Shown: piece by piece, positions 39,514 through 48,475 of the stretch
How positions within the stretch are numbered: the stretch's first letter is position 1
Layout of the letters: the number at the start of each line of letters is the position of its first letter
Source: Schizophyllum amplum
Lineage: Eukaryota > Basidiomycota > Agaricomycetes > Agaricales > Schizophyllaceae
Direction: 5' to 3'
DNA length: 64,000 bases
NCBI GenBank assembly: GCA_007026445.1
Contig: VDMD01000012.1
Location: 682,001 to 746,000 of the forward strand
Notes under the pieces: model-generated
Database searches by the model: none
The model's input: only the letters and a program-made list of their open reading frames with translations
What the model was told of the DNA's origin: nothing
Translations under genes and position numbers: made by a program

Positions 39514-39620
39514 ATAGGGCTAATAGAAGGAAATGTATTTGTATGGGTTTTTAAAGTAAGTGGAGATTAAGAAGATATATGAGTGAGCGAAGCGATGGAA
39601 CACGACGAGACCAAAGGGCA

Positions 39621-40610
39621 CTAAACCGCGGGGACGTGGGGGACGAGGATGGCAGCGAGAAGCCGCGGGTGTTTCCGGACGTAGATGTCAAAAGCATCGG
39701 ATTTCCAGCGGCCAGTTTTTTGTATGAGATGTGGTGGGTAGCCGGCCTCGGCGAGGGCCGTCGCACCACCCGAACGCAGGGAATGCCCGCCAATGTTATC
39801 GTCAAAGTGCGCGCGCAGCCGCTGGATAAACCAACCTCGCGTGGGCACCTCACCGTTTGCGCGCAACCATAGCTCCGGATGGAAGGGGAAGCGCTGGTCG
39901 CGCGATGCGAGGTACGACCGGAAAGCGACGACGGGGTCGTCACCGGCAGTGGTCTCGGAGATGATGATGTGATTGCCTTCGAAGAAGCGGTCCGCCTTGT
40001 GGCCCGGCAGGAAGTATTCGTAGGCACGGGGGAGCAGCTTGACGCTCGACCGCCGTATGACCTTGCGATAGTCCCGCAGATCCTGTCGATCGGGGAACAC
40101 GAGCTCCCCCAGGCGGTGGAGTCCGTGGAAGCCGGTGAGCAACAAGCTCCAGAAGAGCTTATCGTCATGGTCAACGGACAAGCTGTACGTGGGGTGCAGA
40201 GTGGCCAGCTCCTGGCGAGTGAGCGGTCGTTTGCGGTTCGGCGCAGTTCCGCGGAGCTTCTTGCAACCGGCGAGCGTCCGTGCCACAAGTGGGTGCCTCC
40301 TGTTCTTCCGGACGTCGGGATAGAATGGTTCGAGTTGGTTGCAGATGCCAGAGAGGTAAGAGTCGACGGATTGGGGCTTGATATGGTGACACATGTAGAC
40401 CGTGTACAGGCTGAGGGTGTCGGGGGTGGGGTCGAGAGGGAGATGGTGTAGTCGGCAGAAAGCCGAGAAAGACTGTGCAGCAGAACCGTACGACGCGGCC
40501 GACCCAGGCTCTATGGAGCAACCGATCGCAACCGCACGTTCGTACTGCAGCTTTTCCGCGGACCAAGGCAGTCGGGGGGGCTGCCGGGCCCGCGATGTGT
40601 CAATGTTCAT
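39621..40610 (-). CDS. Tyrosine recombinase of the Ngaro-like element
   Basis: This 329-aa protein should insert the circular cDNA of the element. It starts MNIDTSRARQPPRLPWS; the N-terminal SAM-like domain has YGSAAQSFSAFCRLHHLP. The catalytic domain shows the first arginine in GFHGLHRLGELVFPDR. The H-x-x-R box is in IGGHSLRSGGATALAEAG, and the following His/Trp position is in KTGRWKSD. The nucleophilic tyrosine lies in FDIYVRKHPR. All core residues of the R-H-R-Y set are present. Its ATG overlaps the RT stop (ATGA, 40610-40607), which suggests coupled translation from one mRNA. Confidence 0.9.
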   Translation of the reverse strand: MNIDTSRARQPPRLPWSAEKLQYERAVAIGCSIEPGSAASYGSAAQSFSAFCRLHHLPLDPTPDTLSLYTVYMCHHIKPQSVDSYLSGICNQLEPFYPDVRKNRRHPLVARTLAGCKKLRGTAPNRKRPLTRQELATLHPTYSLSVDHDDKLFWSLLLTGFHGLHRLGELVFPDRQDLRDYRKVIRRSSVKLLPRAYEYFLPGHKADRFFEGNHIIISETTAGDDPVVAFRSYLASRDQRFPFHPELWLRANGEVPTRGWFIQRLRAHFDDNIGGHSLRSGGATALAEAGYPPHLIQKTGRWKSDAFDIYVRKHPRLLAAILVPHVPAV

Positions 40611-42394
40611 AATTGTATAGCCCCCAGCGTCAGGCGAGGGGGTATGAAGGGGAGGATCGTGAGATCAGGGTCGGCGGCCACGGCCGCCGCGTTGTCGAAG
40701 CGGGAGAGTGCGTCCGCCACAATGTTTTGAACCCCGGGGATGTGAATCACGCGGAGCTGGGCCTTGTGAGCGAGGAGGAGGTCGGTGGCGGACGTGAGGA
40801 TGCCGTTGTATTTGGGTTGCGCGCGAAGCGAGTGGAACATGTCGACCGTGTTCGAGTTGTCGCAGAGGATGGCGACGCGGGTGAAGGCTCGCCCGTGGTG
40901 AGTAAGGATGTGCTCGAGTGCGGAAAGAACACTCAGCGCCTCGTAAAAGAAAATCCCTTTCTCCTTGGCGTCCTTGGCCACGCACTGGAGCCCAAGATGC
41001 ATGTCGGGCACCCAAACCCCCATTCCTGCAAAGGACGCGTCCGTGTAGAGGGTGATGTCGGCGTCAGCGAGGCCCCACTCGACGGAATCGAGCATGACAA
41101 TGCCGTCGGACGCGCGGACGTGGCCGGCGATCCACTTGAGTTGCTGTTCGACGGTCTTGTTGACCCAGATGGGGGCGTCCGGCTTCGCCTTCCCACGCAT
41201 CTTCTGGTACACCTCGCAAAGGCCTGGACGAAGCAAAGGGTAGACATTGAAGGCCCAGTTGGCCCAGCCGGCCAGCTGCTGGAACTCCTTGAGCTTGCGA
41301 TGTTGACCGGCGACAGCGAAGGTCAACAGCGCGCCGACGAACTCGTCACGCGCCGTGACAGCCATCGTGATCGTCATCGTCCGTGTGTCCACGTCAAACC
41401 CGATGATCTCCAACCTGAACCCCCACAGCTGCTTGTGTTTCTCGTGCGGGATACCGACCTCGTCCCACAACTTCAGAAGAGCGACCTGCTTGGCTGGATA
41501 GACCTCTCCATATGGTTCGTATGTCTCTAACTTGTCGGCGAGCTCCCACGAAAAGACGTCGTCGACGTAGCCAAAGAGATCGCGCAGGAGGCGGACAAAT
41601 GTCGCGATCCAGAGCACGAGACCGAAGAAGGTGCACCAGATGCGCCCTGAGCCGCGCCCGCCAAAGTTATTGTTCCGGTCGACGCGTCGCTGACCATCAA
41701 TCAGCACGGTCTGCCGAATCTGCCACAACGGGTGCATTGGGAGACGACGATAGGCCTGGGAAGCGTCAGACTTGAAAACAACAATGGGTGCGTCACCATG
41801 TTCCTTCCGCGCGCGACGCAGAGCTTGACCGAGGTTGTGCAGAGTGTCCAAAACAACGCGTCCGTCGTCCTTGGGAATCATGCGGTTCAAGGAGAACTCC
41901 CCCGCGCTGTGGTCGACGATGAGCCTCATCTTCGCTGAACGCGGCTTCGGGACGACATGAATTGGGACGCTTGACATGCCCGGCAGCAACATGGGTCCGA
42001 ACGGGCGCGAGAAGCGCTCCTGGGCGACTTCGGCGTCGCACTGCTCGCTGGCAAAGGCGATTTGTGCAGTGTCGACCAGCGGCTTTGCGTAGTCGCACGA
42101 CACCGGGAAACCAGGTGCCCCCGTGATTGCCCAAGGCCAGAAACCCTCGCGGAGCGAGCGCACGACCGACAACACGAGGGCCTGATTCGGGTGAGTGGCC
42201 AGCAAAGCCTGAAAGCGATCGATATTGACTGGTGTGACGATTTTGAAGAGGTCGGGTTGCGTGTGGATGGTGCTGAGGGCGAGGAAGTTTTGCTGCTCGT
42301 TGAGTGGGGGTTCCGGAACGGGATCCATGTCAAGTGTGGCGGTCGCCATGGTGCGTCGCTCTTCCTGCTCCTCGCCCCAGATGAAATCGCGCAT
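40607..42394 (-). CDS. Reverse transcriptase-RNase H of the Ngaro-like element
   Basis: Counting from the first ATG after the gag stop (MRDFIWGEEQEERRT, 42394), this is a 595-aa polymerase. RT motifs in order are FGPMLLPGMSSVPIHVVPKP, KMRLIVDHSAGEFSLNRMIP, VFKSDASQAYRRLPMHP, the FGGRGSGRIWCTFFGLVLW block and the catalytic LFGYVDDVFSWE (YVDD). The RNase H domain has ITLYTDASFAGMGVWVPD, FYEALSVLSALEHIL, ILCDNSNTVDMFHSLRAQ and IHIPGVQNIVADALSRF. This RT fused to RNase H without aspartic protease or DDE integrase is typical of DIRS/Ngaro elements. The same frame stays open upstream to 43717 across gag, so a frameshift-made gag-RT fusion is possible. Confidence 0.9.
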   Translation of the reverse strand: MRDFIWGEEQEERRTMATATLDMDPVPEPPLNEQQNFLALSTIHTQPDLFKIVTPVNIDRFQALLATHPNQALVLSVVRSLREGFWPWAITGAPGFPVSCDYAKPLVDTAQIAFASEQCDAEVAQERFSRPFGPMLLPGMSSVPIHVVPKPRSAKMRLIVDHSAGEFSLNRMIPKDDGRVVLDTLHNLGQALRRARKEHGDAPIVVFKSDASQAYRRLPMHPLWQIRQTVLIDGQRRVDRNNNFGGRGSGRIWCTFFGLVLWIATFVRLLRDLFGYVDDVFSWELADKLETYEPYGEVYPAKQVALLKLWDEVGIPHEKHKQLWGFRLEIIGFDVDTRTMTITMAVTARDEFVGALLTFAVAGQHRKLKEFQQLAGWANWAFNVYPLLRPGLCEVYQKMRGKAKPDAPIWVNKTVEQQLKWIAGHVRASDGIVMLDSVEWGLADADITLYTDASFAGMGVWVPDMHLGLQCVAKDAKEKGIFFYEALSVLSALEHILTHHGRAFTRVAILCDNSNTVDMFHSLRAQPKYNGILTSATDLLLAHKAQLRVIHIPGVQNIVADALSRFDNAAAVAADPDLTILPFIPPRLTLGAIQL

Positions 42395-42422
42395 ATACCG
42401 GGGCCTGCGGCGCAAGGCATCA

Positions 42423-43739
42423 TCAATCTGATGCTGTGCAGGAGCCTTCGGCGTGGCGGTTGCTTCGACACTTGCGACAGACGTGCGCGTACTTGCACGA
42501 GCTGGTGGAATTTGGGCACGAGCCGGCATTCCAGCGGTTGCAGGGATCGCGGACACGTGCGTCTGGGCGCCCGTCTGCGCGTCGAGAGCGTCCGCTGTTG
42601 CCCCCAGATGGCCGGGGGGCGTCTGGGACCATCGGGCCGTGAATCCACATGAGCTGGAGGTCTGAAAAGGCGAAGAAGTCGGTAAGTCTCGTGTCTCGCC
42701 GCTCAGAGACGCGTATGCGGACGGCACGGTCGTAGTTGATGACGCGCTGAGGGTAGATGCCTTCGGACGGGAGTGATCGGAAATACGCCTGGATATGTTT
42801 GGCGTACGCGTCGAGATCCGCCTTGAGGTGTGGGAGAATGAATAGCACAGCTTCGGAGGTCGCGCTCCAGGCGGTGACCCAGTCACCGTATGTTTTGACC
42901 GTTTTGGAGGGGGTGGCATGTCCGAAGGTGAGCTCGAGGGCCCCGACTCGCTCGACAGATTTGTGGTTGACGGAGACCGAGTAGATGCTCGAGAGTACTC
43001 GGTCGAGGTCGACAACACGCCCACTGAGGATGTTGCCCCACTCCTCGTCGGGGAATTGTGGTCGCGACGTGGCGTTGAGAAGGTGAGTTTTGGCTCCCTT
43101 GAGATCACGCGAGAAGTTCTCGAGTTGACGGTTGGTCTCGACGACAGTGGCGGGGAGGATCGCCTTGTCAATCTCGTTTCCGACGCTCCAAGCGAAGAGC
43201 TGAGTGTCGAGCCGCTTGCGCGTGGATCGGTGCTCGACGTCGGCGTCATCTTCGGCGTCCGGGGACCGAGCTCGTTTGCCAAGTAGGTCGTCTCCTGCTC
43301 CCTGGGGTCCGTTATCTTCATGGGGTCCTCCAGCGGGCCCACCGCCAAGGCCGGTTGCGGTTGCGAGTCCGCGCGGCATGGCGGTGTCACGCAGTCGATC
43401 GATGCTGTCAATCGCGCGCATTTGCGCTTCGAGGGCAGCGTAGAAGACGTCCTCGTCGTCGGCGGGTATGCTTTTCTGGAGCTCGACGTAAGCCCTAGCC
43501 TTGCTAACAGTACCGGCTCGGTATTGGTCAATGACGGTGTTGCACTTCTCGAGGACAGCGGAGTCGATGGAGGGTCCCGACGCGGGGCCGGGCCCCCCAC
43601 TCGGATTGCCCGCGGGCCCAGGCGGCTGAGCAGGGGCTCCTTGAGGCGGCTGAGGAGCGGTACCTTGAGGCGTTGTGCCAAAGGGGGACGTGTTCGAGTT
43701 CCCTTGCCCTTGCCCATGCTGCGGTTGAGGCTCTGGCAT
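42423..43739 (-). CDS. Gag-like protein of the Ngaro-like element
   Basis: This 438-aa ORF starts MPEPQPQHGQGQGNSNTSPF, a Pro/Gln/Gly-rich N-terminus. Helical segments follow, such as SAVLEKCNTVIDQYRAGTV and ARAYVELQKSIPADDEDVFY. The middle has RLDTQLFAWSVGNEIDKAIL. The C-terminus is rich in Cys and His (CNRWNAGSCPNSTSSCKYAH, then VCRKCRSNRHAEGSC), which looks like a CCCH-type zinc finger plus knuckle for RNA binding. It begins 24 bp inside the end of repeat A1 and should form the ribonucleoprotein particle. It ends 29 nt before the first RT ATG. Confidence 0.85.
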   Translation of the reverse strand: MPEPQPQHGQGQGNSNTSPFGTTPQGTAPQPPQGAPAQPPGPAGNPSGGPGPASGPSIDSAVLEKCNTVIDQYRAGTVSKARAYVELQKSIPADDEDVFYAALEAQMRAIDSIDRLRDTAMPRGLATATGLGGGPAGGPHEDNGPQGAGDDLLGKRARSPDAEDDADVEHRSTRKRLDTQLFAWSVGNEIDKAILPATVVETNRQLENFSRDLKGAKTHLLNATSRPQFPDEEWGNILSGRVVDLDRVLSSIYSVSVNHKSVERVGALELTFGHATPSKTVKTYGDWVTAWSATSEAVLFILPHLKADLDAYAKHIQAYFRSLPSEGIYPQRVINYDRAVRIRVSERRDTRLTDFFAFSDLQLMWIHGPMVPDAPRPSGGNSGRSRRADGRPDARVRDPCNRWNAGSCPNSTSSCKYAHVCRKCRSNRHAEGSCTASD

Positions 43740-43762
43740 AGAGACGATGGAAGTATGACTAT

Positions 43763-44143
43763 GTAGAACCAGATAACTCGACTACAGTGACTGAGAGTCC
43801 GGAGGTCAGCTAGGTGTACAGTGGAGGCATGTAGGTAGCTTACCGGAGGGGCACGAGAGTCAGCTGGGGGAGCGCCGATCTCATGCCCTCCGGTCTTATA
43901 CGAGATCGAGGAAGGGATCGAAAATAAATAGGAGAAGGAGAGACCGAGTCACGAAAAGGGCGGAGCGGGCCGCGTGCCGCCGAGGGTGGCGCGCAGTTCG
44001 TGAAGGTCGTGACGTCGCGCGACGGAAAGGGAGGCTGGCCATGAGTCTCGCGAGGGCGAGCAGACCGTCGGCGGGATTGATGAGGCCCGGGGGCCGTGAT
44101 CTTGAGGCGTGATTAGACTTGAGTAAACAATGTTTAAACTCGA
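43763..44143 (-). repeat. Split direct repeat A1 (outer 5' end)
   Basis: This 381-bp copy at the element's 5' end carries the leader. On the element's sense strand it has TATAAG near 43890, then a candidate leader intron (43843-43791), and leads directly to the gag start at 43739. Confidence 0.9.
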
Positions 44144-46037
44144 TCAAAGGACGGTCAAAGGATTTGAGAGCCCTCAAAGACAACAGAATGTTTTAAGTCC
44201 TGCTGAAAGGTGGCTCAAATCATTTCTCTGCCCTTCCAAATGAATTGATATATTTTCGCTGACCTCCCAAATAGGGCCGCAGGTTATCGGTATCCAGTCA
44301 AGCATGAGCGCAGGTTTTCGACGCAGTTCAAGTTCGGACCGATGTCCGCCGATCATGTGATAAGATCGCGCGCCACCCGCGACCGTAAATGAGGCACGTA
44401 TTCAAGCACGCTGATGAACGAAAGCTACTTAGCAGAGCCAACAAAGAGCCAAGCCGTCTTGAGAATAATGAGGCTTTGGTGAGGCGCGGGTGCAGCGGGC
44501 GCGGCCCGACGCGACAATGAGACCGCGTTCCGCGTTCGATCACTGGATGCCGTCGCGTCCACTGGGTCGCGTCGATCGCGTTGTCCTTGCGTTGAGCGTT
44601 TTCATCGACGGCTTCAACTTTCCAATCAAGTCAATCCTTAGCCTACCCTCAGGTGGCCCGTGCGTCATGCAATCGCCTGATCGCAACACGATCCAAGACG
44701 GCGCCTCGAGCCCTTTGCCTCTTGCCTCTACCCACCATGTTCGTCTGCCCGGCCCCGTTTCATTCCCATTCCCTCCGCTTGTGCCTTTATGAAGATCGAC
44801 GAGCAGCCAGCTGTCGGCAACAAGATGTCTGGCCTATGCGTCGCCCGACCACGGCCAACGTTCGGTGAAAGCGCATGCGTCCGTTGGAATGGCCATAGGA
44901 GGGGCCTGCGACTCACAAGGTGCGTCTGATGCCCCGCGACCGGGTTATCAATGCTTACAATACACTACAGCGTGGCAGAAGCTCCTCCGAGCACAATAGG
45001 AGCGCATACACCCAGGTCGTGGGTTCGCCCGTGATCGCTTTTGAGCGAAGGTCCCATTCCAGGTGCGCTCACGATCGCTGAGACCGCGCGCAATAACATG
45101 AAGTCTCGGGTAGCGCGATCGCGAATTGGCGGGGGCAAGCGCGTCTCGGCGACATTTCCTCCGCGTCTACGCGCGATCGACATGAGGTACGCCAGCAGAC
45201 TTGCACCGCATATATGCGCATAGATTTACATTCTTACTATAGCTATGCTCATTCTCCCTAACGCGCGGGAGTTGTCGTCACCACGCCGACACGAACAGCG
45301 CGAAGCCTCGATTCCCGACTGACTATGGGTGCAGACCGAGCGCGGGTCCACACATGCGCGTTCCCGATCTGGGATGAACATCAACATACGTTCGCCTACG
45401 AGAATTCCGTCCCACGAGCCCATCTCTCTCCCACCTCACCGTCAAATATGTCGCATCATCTCGTCGGTAAGCATCTACGCCGCATTGCTCGCCCGAGCGC
45501 AGCTCACCGCCTCCGCCAGCTCAAGCGCATCCTTCGCTCAGGCTGAGGTGAGGACTAGAAGCGATATGTGACTCTCACTGACGGCAGCGCGACGACTCGC
45601 GACGTGCAGGCGAGGTCAGCGACGTGAATCCGCCACCGCCGCCTCGGAAGAACGCACAATGTGGCGGTCGCAGCTCCGAAGCGCGACGAGAACAAGCGTA
45701 TGTATTTCTCGTACCGATATCGGCACGCTCTTTCTTATTATTGCCTTTAGACAATGCCAATGATTCCGTTCTCGCAGCCACAAGCGCGCACCACTGCTTC
45801 TTGCTCTTGGGAACTCCGTACGTCGTCTAGGTGTTTGATTGCTCTCTCGCTGTTCTATTGTAGTACCATTGCGCTGCTCTCGCTCGTATCCCATGTACTG
45901 TAGTCGATTGATTAATGTGATTGCTGCGATGGTGTCTAGAGCTCGGGTTCCCAGGACCCAAATACAAAAAACCTTATGAACCGGGGATCCTGAGATAACA
46001 TTGGCCGCTCCGATGGAAGCCTATACAAGCTTTGATT
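44144..46037. other. Gene-poor region, nothing recognised
   Basis: This 1.9-kb stretch lies between two mobile elements. Small ORFs occur, such as about 44517-44792 (ending PVSFPFPPLVPL) and 45624-45830, which starts PPPPPRKNAQCGGRSSEARR after a possible spliced exon. None has conserved motifs. GCGATCGC-type palindromic words are common around 45090-45180. I cannot support a gene here. Confidence 0.4.
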
Positions 46038-46180
46038 AACCCAGTGAGAACTGCGGACAATGCCTCGCGTTGCCAAACAATGTCAGCGATCCTATCGTAG
46101 GTAATCTCCAGCAACACCAAAAAAGGTCGTTTACTCGTTTTGGCCTCGATTGGCAAGCAATGCCAGAAATTATTTCCCAA

Positions 46181-46651
46181 TAGAGACGATGAGCTAGACC
46201 GATTTCCTTTTTCGGCTCAAAAATTCGGCTTTGCCACAACGGAAATTTGTAGACAGCTCCTCGTACAGACACTCGTATCTTGCGAAACTTCGACATTATA
46301 TGTGGCATACAGATCAACACACATACGAATTTTCTGGCATCTTTCCCTTCAGCCAGAGGCTCGCGACACGCTTTTTGAGCAAGTCAGCAAAATCCGTTGT
46401 TATGGCTTCCATGCATACAGCTTGCCTCACAGAGCCCCGATCAGCTTCTGCTTTGGCTAAGACATTCCTTGATATGTCCTTGCTGTCTGTGTCGATTTTC
46501 AGATTTCTGCGGGGCTTACTGCAGCGGAAATGGCAGAAGGCGCAGGCGGGGAGGATGCGCCGGTCAAAGCAGGAAAATGGCCCACAGCCGAAATTCGGCT
46601 GGCTCAAAAAGGAAATTAAAAGCCGAATTTCGGTCTAGCTCATCGTCTCTA
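46181..46651. mobile_element. 471-bp MITE with 22-bp TIRs and TA ends
   Basis: The termini are perfect inverted repeats of 22 bp (46181-46202 and 46630-46651), reading TAGAGACGATGAGCTAGACC and two more bases inward. The outermost bases at both ends are TA, consistent with the TA target duplication of Tc1/mariner-type elements. Inside each end are further inverted words (AAATTCGGCT, CCTTTTTCGGCTC / GGCTCAAAAAGG). Short ORFs cross it, but none looks like a transposase, so it is a non-autonomous element. Confidence 0.75.
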
Positions 46652-46810
46652 ATAAACACTATTCAGGTCGATATAGAGTGATTCAGAAAGGATTGTGTTT
46701 CTACGTCCATTCTTGTCATTTCACCCGCTCATTACTGTTCAAAAACATTGTATTCCATTGCTAGATATTGTACATAGTGATATAATGGTATGCTACGACT
46801 CGCTCCCGCT

Positions 46811-46880
46811 CACGCCCTCGCCCTCGCCCTCGCCCTCGCCATTCCCCATTCTCGCCCTCACCCTCGCCCGCGCCCGCCGT
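46811..46880 (+). repeat. (CGCCCT)n-type low-complexity repeat
   Basis: Repeated CGCCCT/CGCCCG hexamers, interrupted by ATTCCCCATT, form a pyrimidine-rich strand of about 70 bp within the 2-kb TIR element. Confidence 0.8.
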
Positions 46881-47071
46881 GATTCCATCTGTTATATGAC
46901 AATGAGAAATCAGTGCCGGCTGCAAAAGATACACGAACCGTTGTGTCGCCAGCTTGTACTGTGCATATACGCACGGGCTCGGTAACGCAGCGATGCACAG
47001 TAGATCACACACCGCTTGTACCCTGGGCTTGACATGGGTGGCGCCACAATGCGGAACACCCAAGCGAGGAA

Positions 47072-47260
47072 TTGTCAGTGTCCCCCCGAGAGCACTGTGT
47101 TGAGCGGGTCGGGCTCGCGCGCGCTACCGCGGAACTTCCCGAAACGGTGCATTTCTGGCGCGCGCAGGTGGAGGAGCGCATCGAGCGCATCCGTGAGCTC
47201 GAGCGCGCGCGAATGGTGGAGGCGGAGCGGCGCGGGTTCGGCGTCGGAAGGCTGCTCTAG
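47072..47260 (+). other. Possible coding remnant inside the TIR element
   Basis: The frame reads ...ELPETVHFWRAQVEERIERI, then RELERARMVEAERRGFGVGR and a stop at 47258-47260. The Glu/Arg-rich helical pattern and GC-rich third positions look like real coding sequence, but it has no start context or recognised family. It may be a captured gene fragment or a transposase remnant. Confidence 0.25.
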
Positions 47261-48058
47261 CGGACGAATGTCTGCAGGTGAATGTAGAGGTGCGCAGCGC
47301 ATTGATCGCAACACCTGGTAATGAGATAGGCGGCGGTGGCTGGTTCGAGATGGGTACGTACCACTAGTAGGGCAATCCACGTCGTCGAACGCGCGGCTGA
47401 TCCATGGAGGACGACGTTTTGATGGGGACTATATGCGCCTACAACTGCATGCGCGACGACCTTTTGAGATCGTTCTCGAGCTCGAATAATGGTCACGCAC
47501 CTTGTACTTCTCGGTCCGCGCCCTTCGTCAAGCCTGCGTCAAGCTATCTTGGCGCGGGCTACGCCGAAGGCCGAGTCCCAGCTGTTGCAGACACGCCTTC
47601 GTCTGCGTCCAACAGCGAAAGCGGCACGTGAAACGTGTCCTGGACTCCTGGATGGCCTATCCCGGCATGCGTAATCCTGTAAAGGCGAGTCAGTTCGTTT
47701 TGAGCAGAGGACCGCTAACGTGCATGGCGCCATGGAATCATGGAAGTACGAGACAAGGCAGGTCACGTCAAATCATGTCGGATGACGCGCGTCGCGGCAT
47801 TTGCCGCGAGAGATCTTCTGAAACTGCTTGAAAAAAGTCGAGCGGGCGTCAGCCAATTCAGGTGAAGTCCTTCTTCTGAACAGAGAATAAAAAGTTCAGA
47901 ATGACACAACAAATGGGCACATGATATTCCCATAATTGACAGGGAATCGCTTCGAGACCGTTTACTCGTTTCCAATCGCCACGAATGATTATACGCTAGC
48001 TTCTAATCTATAGCAACATCTGGTAATGCGAGGCATTATCCGCAGTTCTCACTGGGTT

Positions 48059-48475
48059 TGATTGCCTTTCAGGTCGCCCAAAACCTCTGCTGCCTTTCCA
48101 AGTACGCGAATCTTCGGTAACCTTTCAAACAAGCGAGAAGCTTCCCAGCTTCGCCCAACTTCGTTATCATCCTACGACCGGCAAAGGTATCGCAGGATTC
48201 CCATGCCTTCGGGCACTTTTGCTTGCGTTCGCAGCCCGCTAAAGTCTGCGGCAAGGGCTGCGATGACTCCTTTCCTTTCTAAGACTCCTCCCAACTTATG
48301 TGACTCGCGCTCAGCGCGGAGTAGCGATATGAAAGCAGAACATGGATACTAGAGTACATTTGATGGCTGTATGCGAAGGTAATGTATGCCGGTATGTAGA
48401 ATTACTGAACCCTGCGGTTGGTTTGCGTGCATGCGAAGACAATAATGATATCCGAACGTAGCCGTGCGTGCGTAA
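48059..48475. other. Intergenic, 3' of MOT1
   Basis: This 417-bp stretch lies between the TIR element and the MOT1 stop. Small ORFs on both strands have no recognisable motifs. Confidence 0.4.

Larger units (their letters stand above)
38871..44143 (-). mobile_element. Complete Ngaro-like tyrosine-recombinase retrotransposon
   Basis: This 5273-bp element is read on the minus strand. Its repeats have the split direct-repeat order of Ngaro/PAT-type YR retrotransposons: A1 (44143-43763), gag, RT-RNase H and tyrosine recombinase, then B1 (39513-39402), A2 (39401-39021), a 38-bp spacer, and B2 (38982-38871). A is 381 bp and B is 112 bp. Both copies of each appear identical by eye. There are no long terminal repeats, integrase or target-site duplication, as expected for insertion by a tyrosine recombinase. 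Flanks are ...GATGCCAGT on the left and TCAAAGGACGG on the right. All three ORFs are open, so the copy may be active. Confidence 0.9.
46038..48058. mobile_element. 2.0-kb terminal-inverted-repeat element with 5-bp TSD
   Basis: The left end starts AACCCAGTGAGAACTGCGGA at 46038. The right end, read on the other strand from 48058, starts with the same 20 bases. Identity extends to 35 of 38 positions, and all three differences are transitions. The bases TGATT flank both ends (46033-46037 and 48059-48063), as expected for a target-site duplication. No transposase was recognised inside; a shorter TA-flanked element is nested in it. This looks like a non-autonomous or decayed DNA transposon of unassigned superfamily. 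Confidence 0.65.

Noticed and set aside
39879..40451. Open frames on the plus strand opposite the recombinase and RT genes
   Set aside because: They mirror strongly coding minus-strand genes with known catalytic motifs. Their own sequence shows no domain.
42424..43717. Treating the upstream part of the RT frame as a separate protein
   Set aside because: The gag frame in the same DNA has a start, helical segments and a Cys/His finger, while this frame is low-complexity Ser/Thr/Pro/Arg. It is kept only as a finding about the overlap.
44490..44792. 100-codon plus-strand ORF right of the retrotransposon
   Set aside because: The nominal start is not ATG and the content is low in structure. No motif or splice partner was found.
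45994..46008. 15-base word GATAACATTGGCCGC shared with 60205-60219
   Set aside because: One or two 15-base matches are expected by chance in 64 kb, and the flanks do not match.
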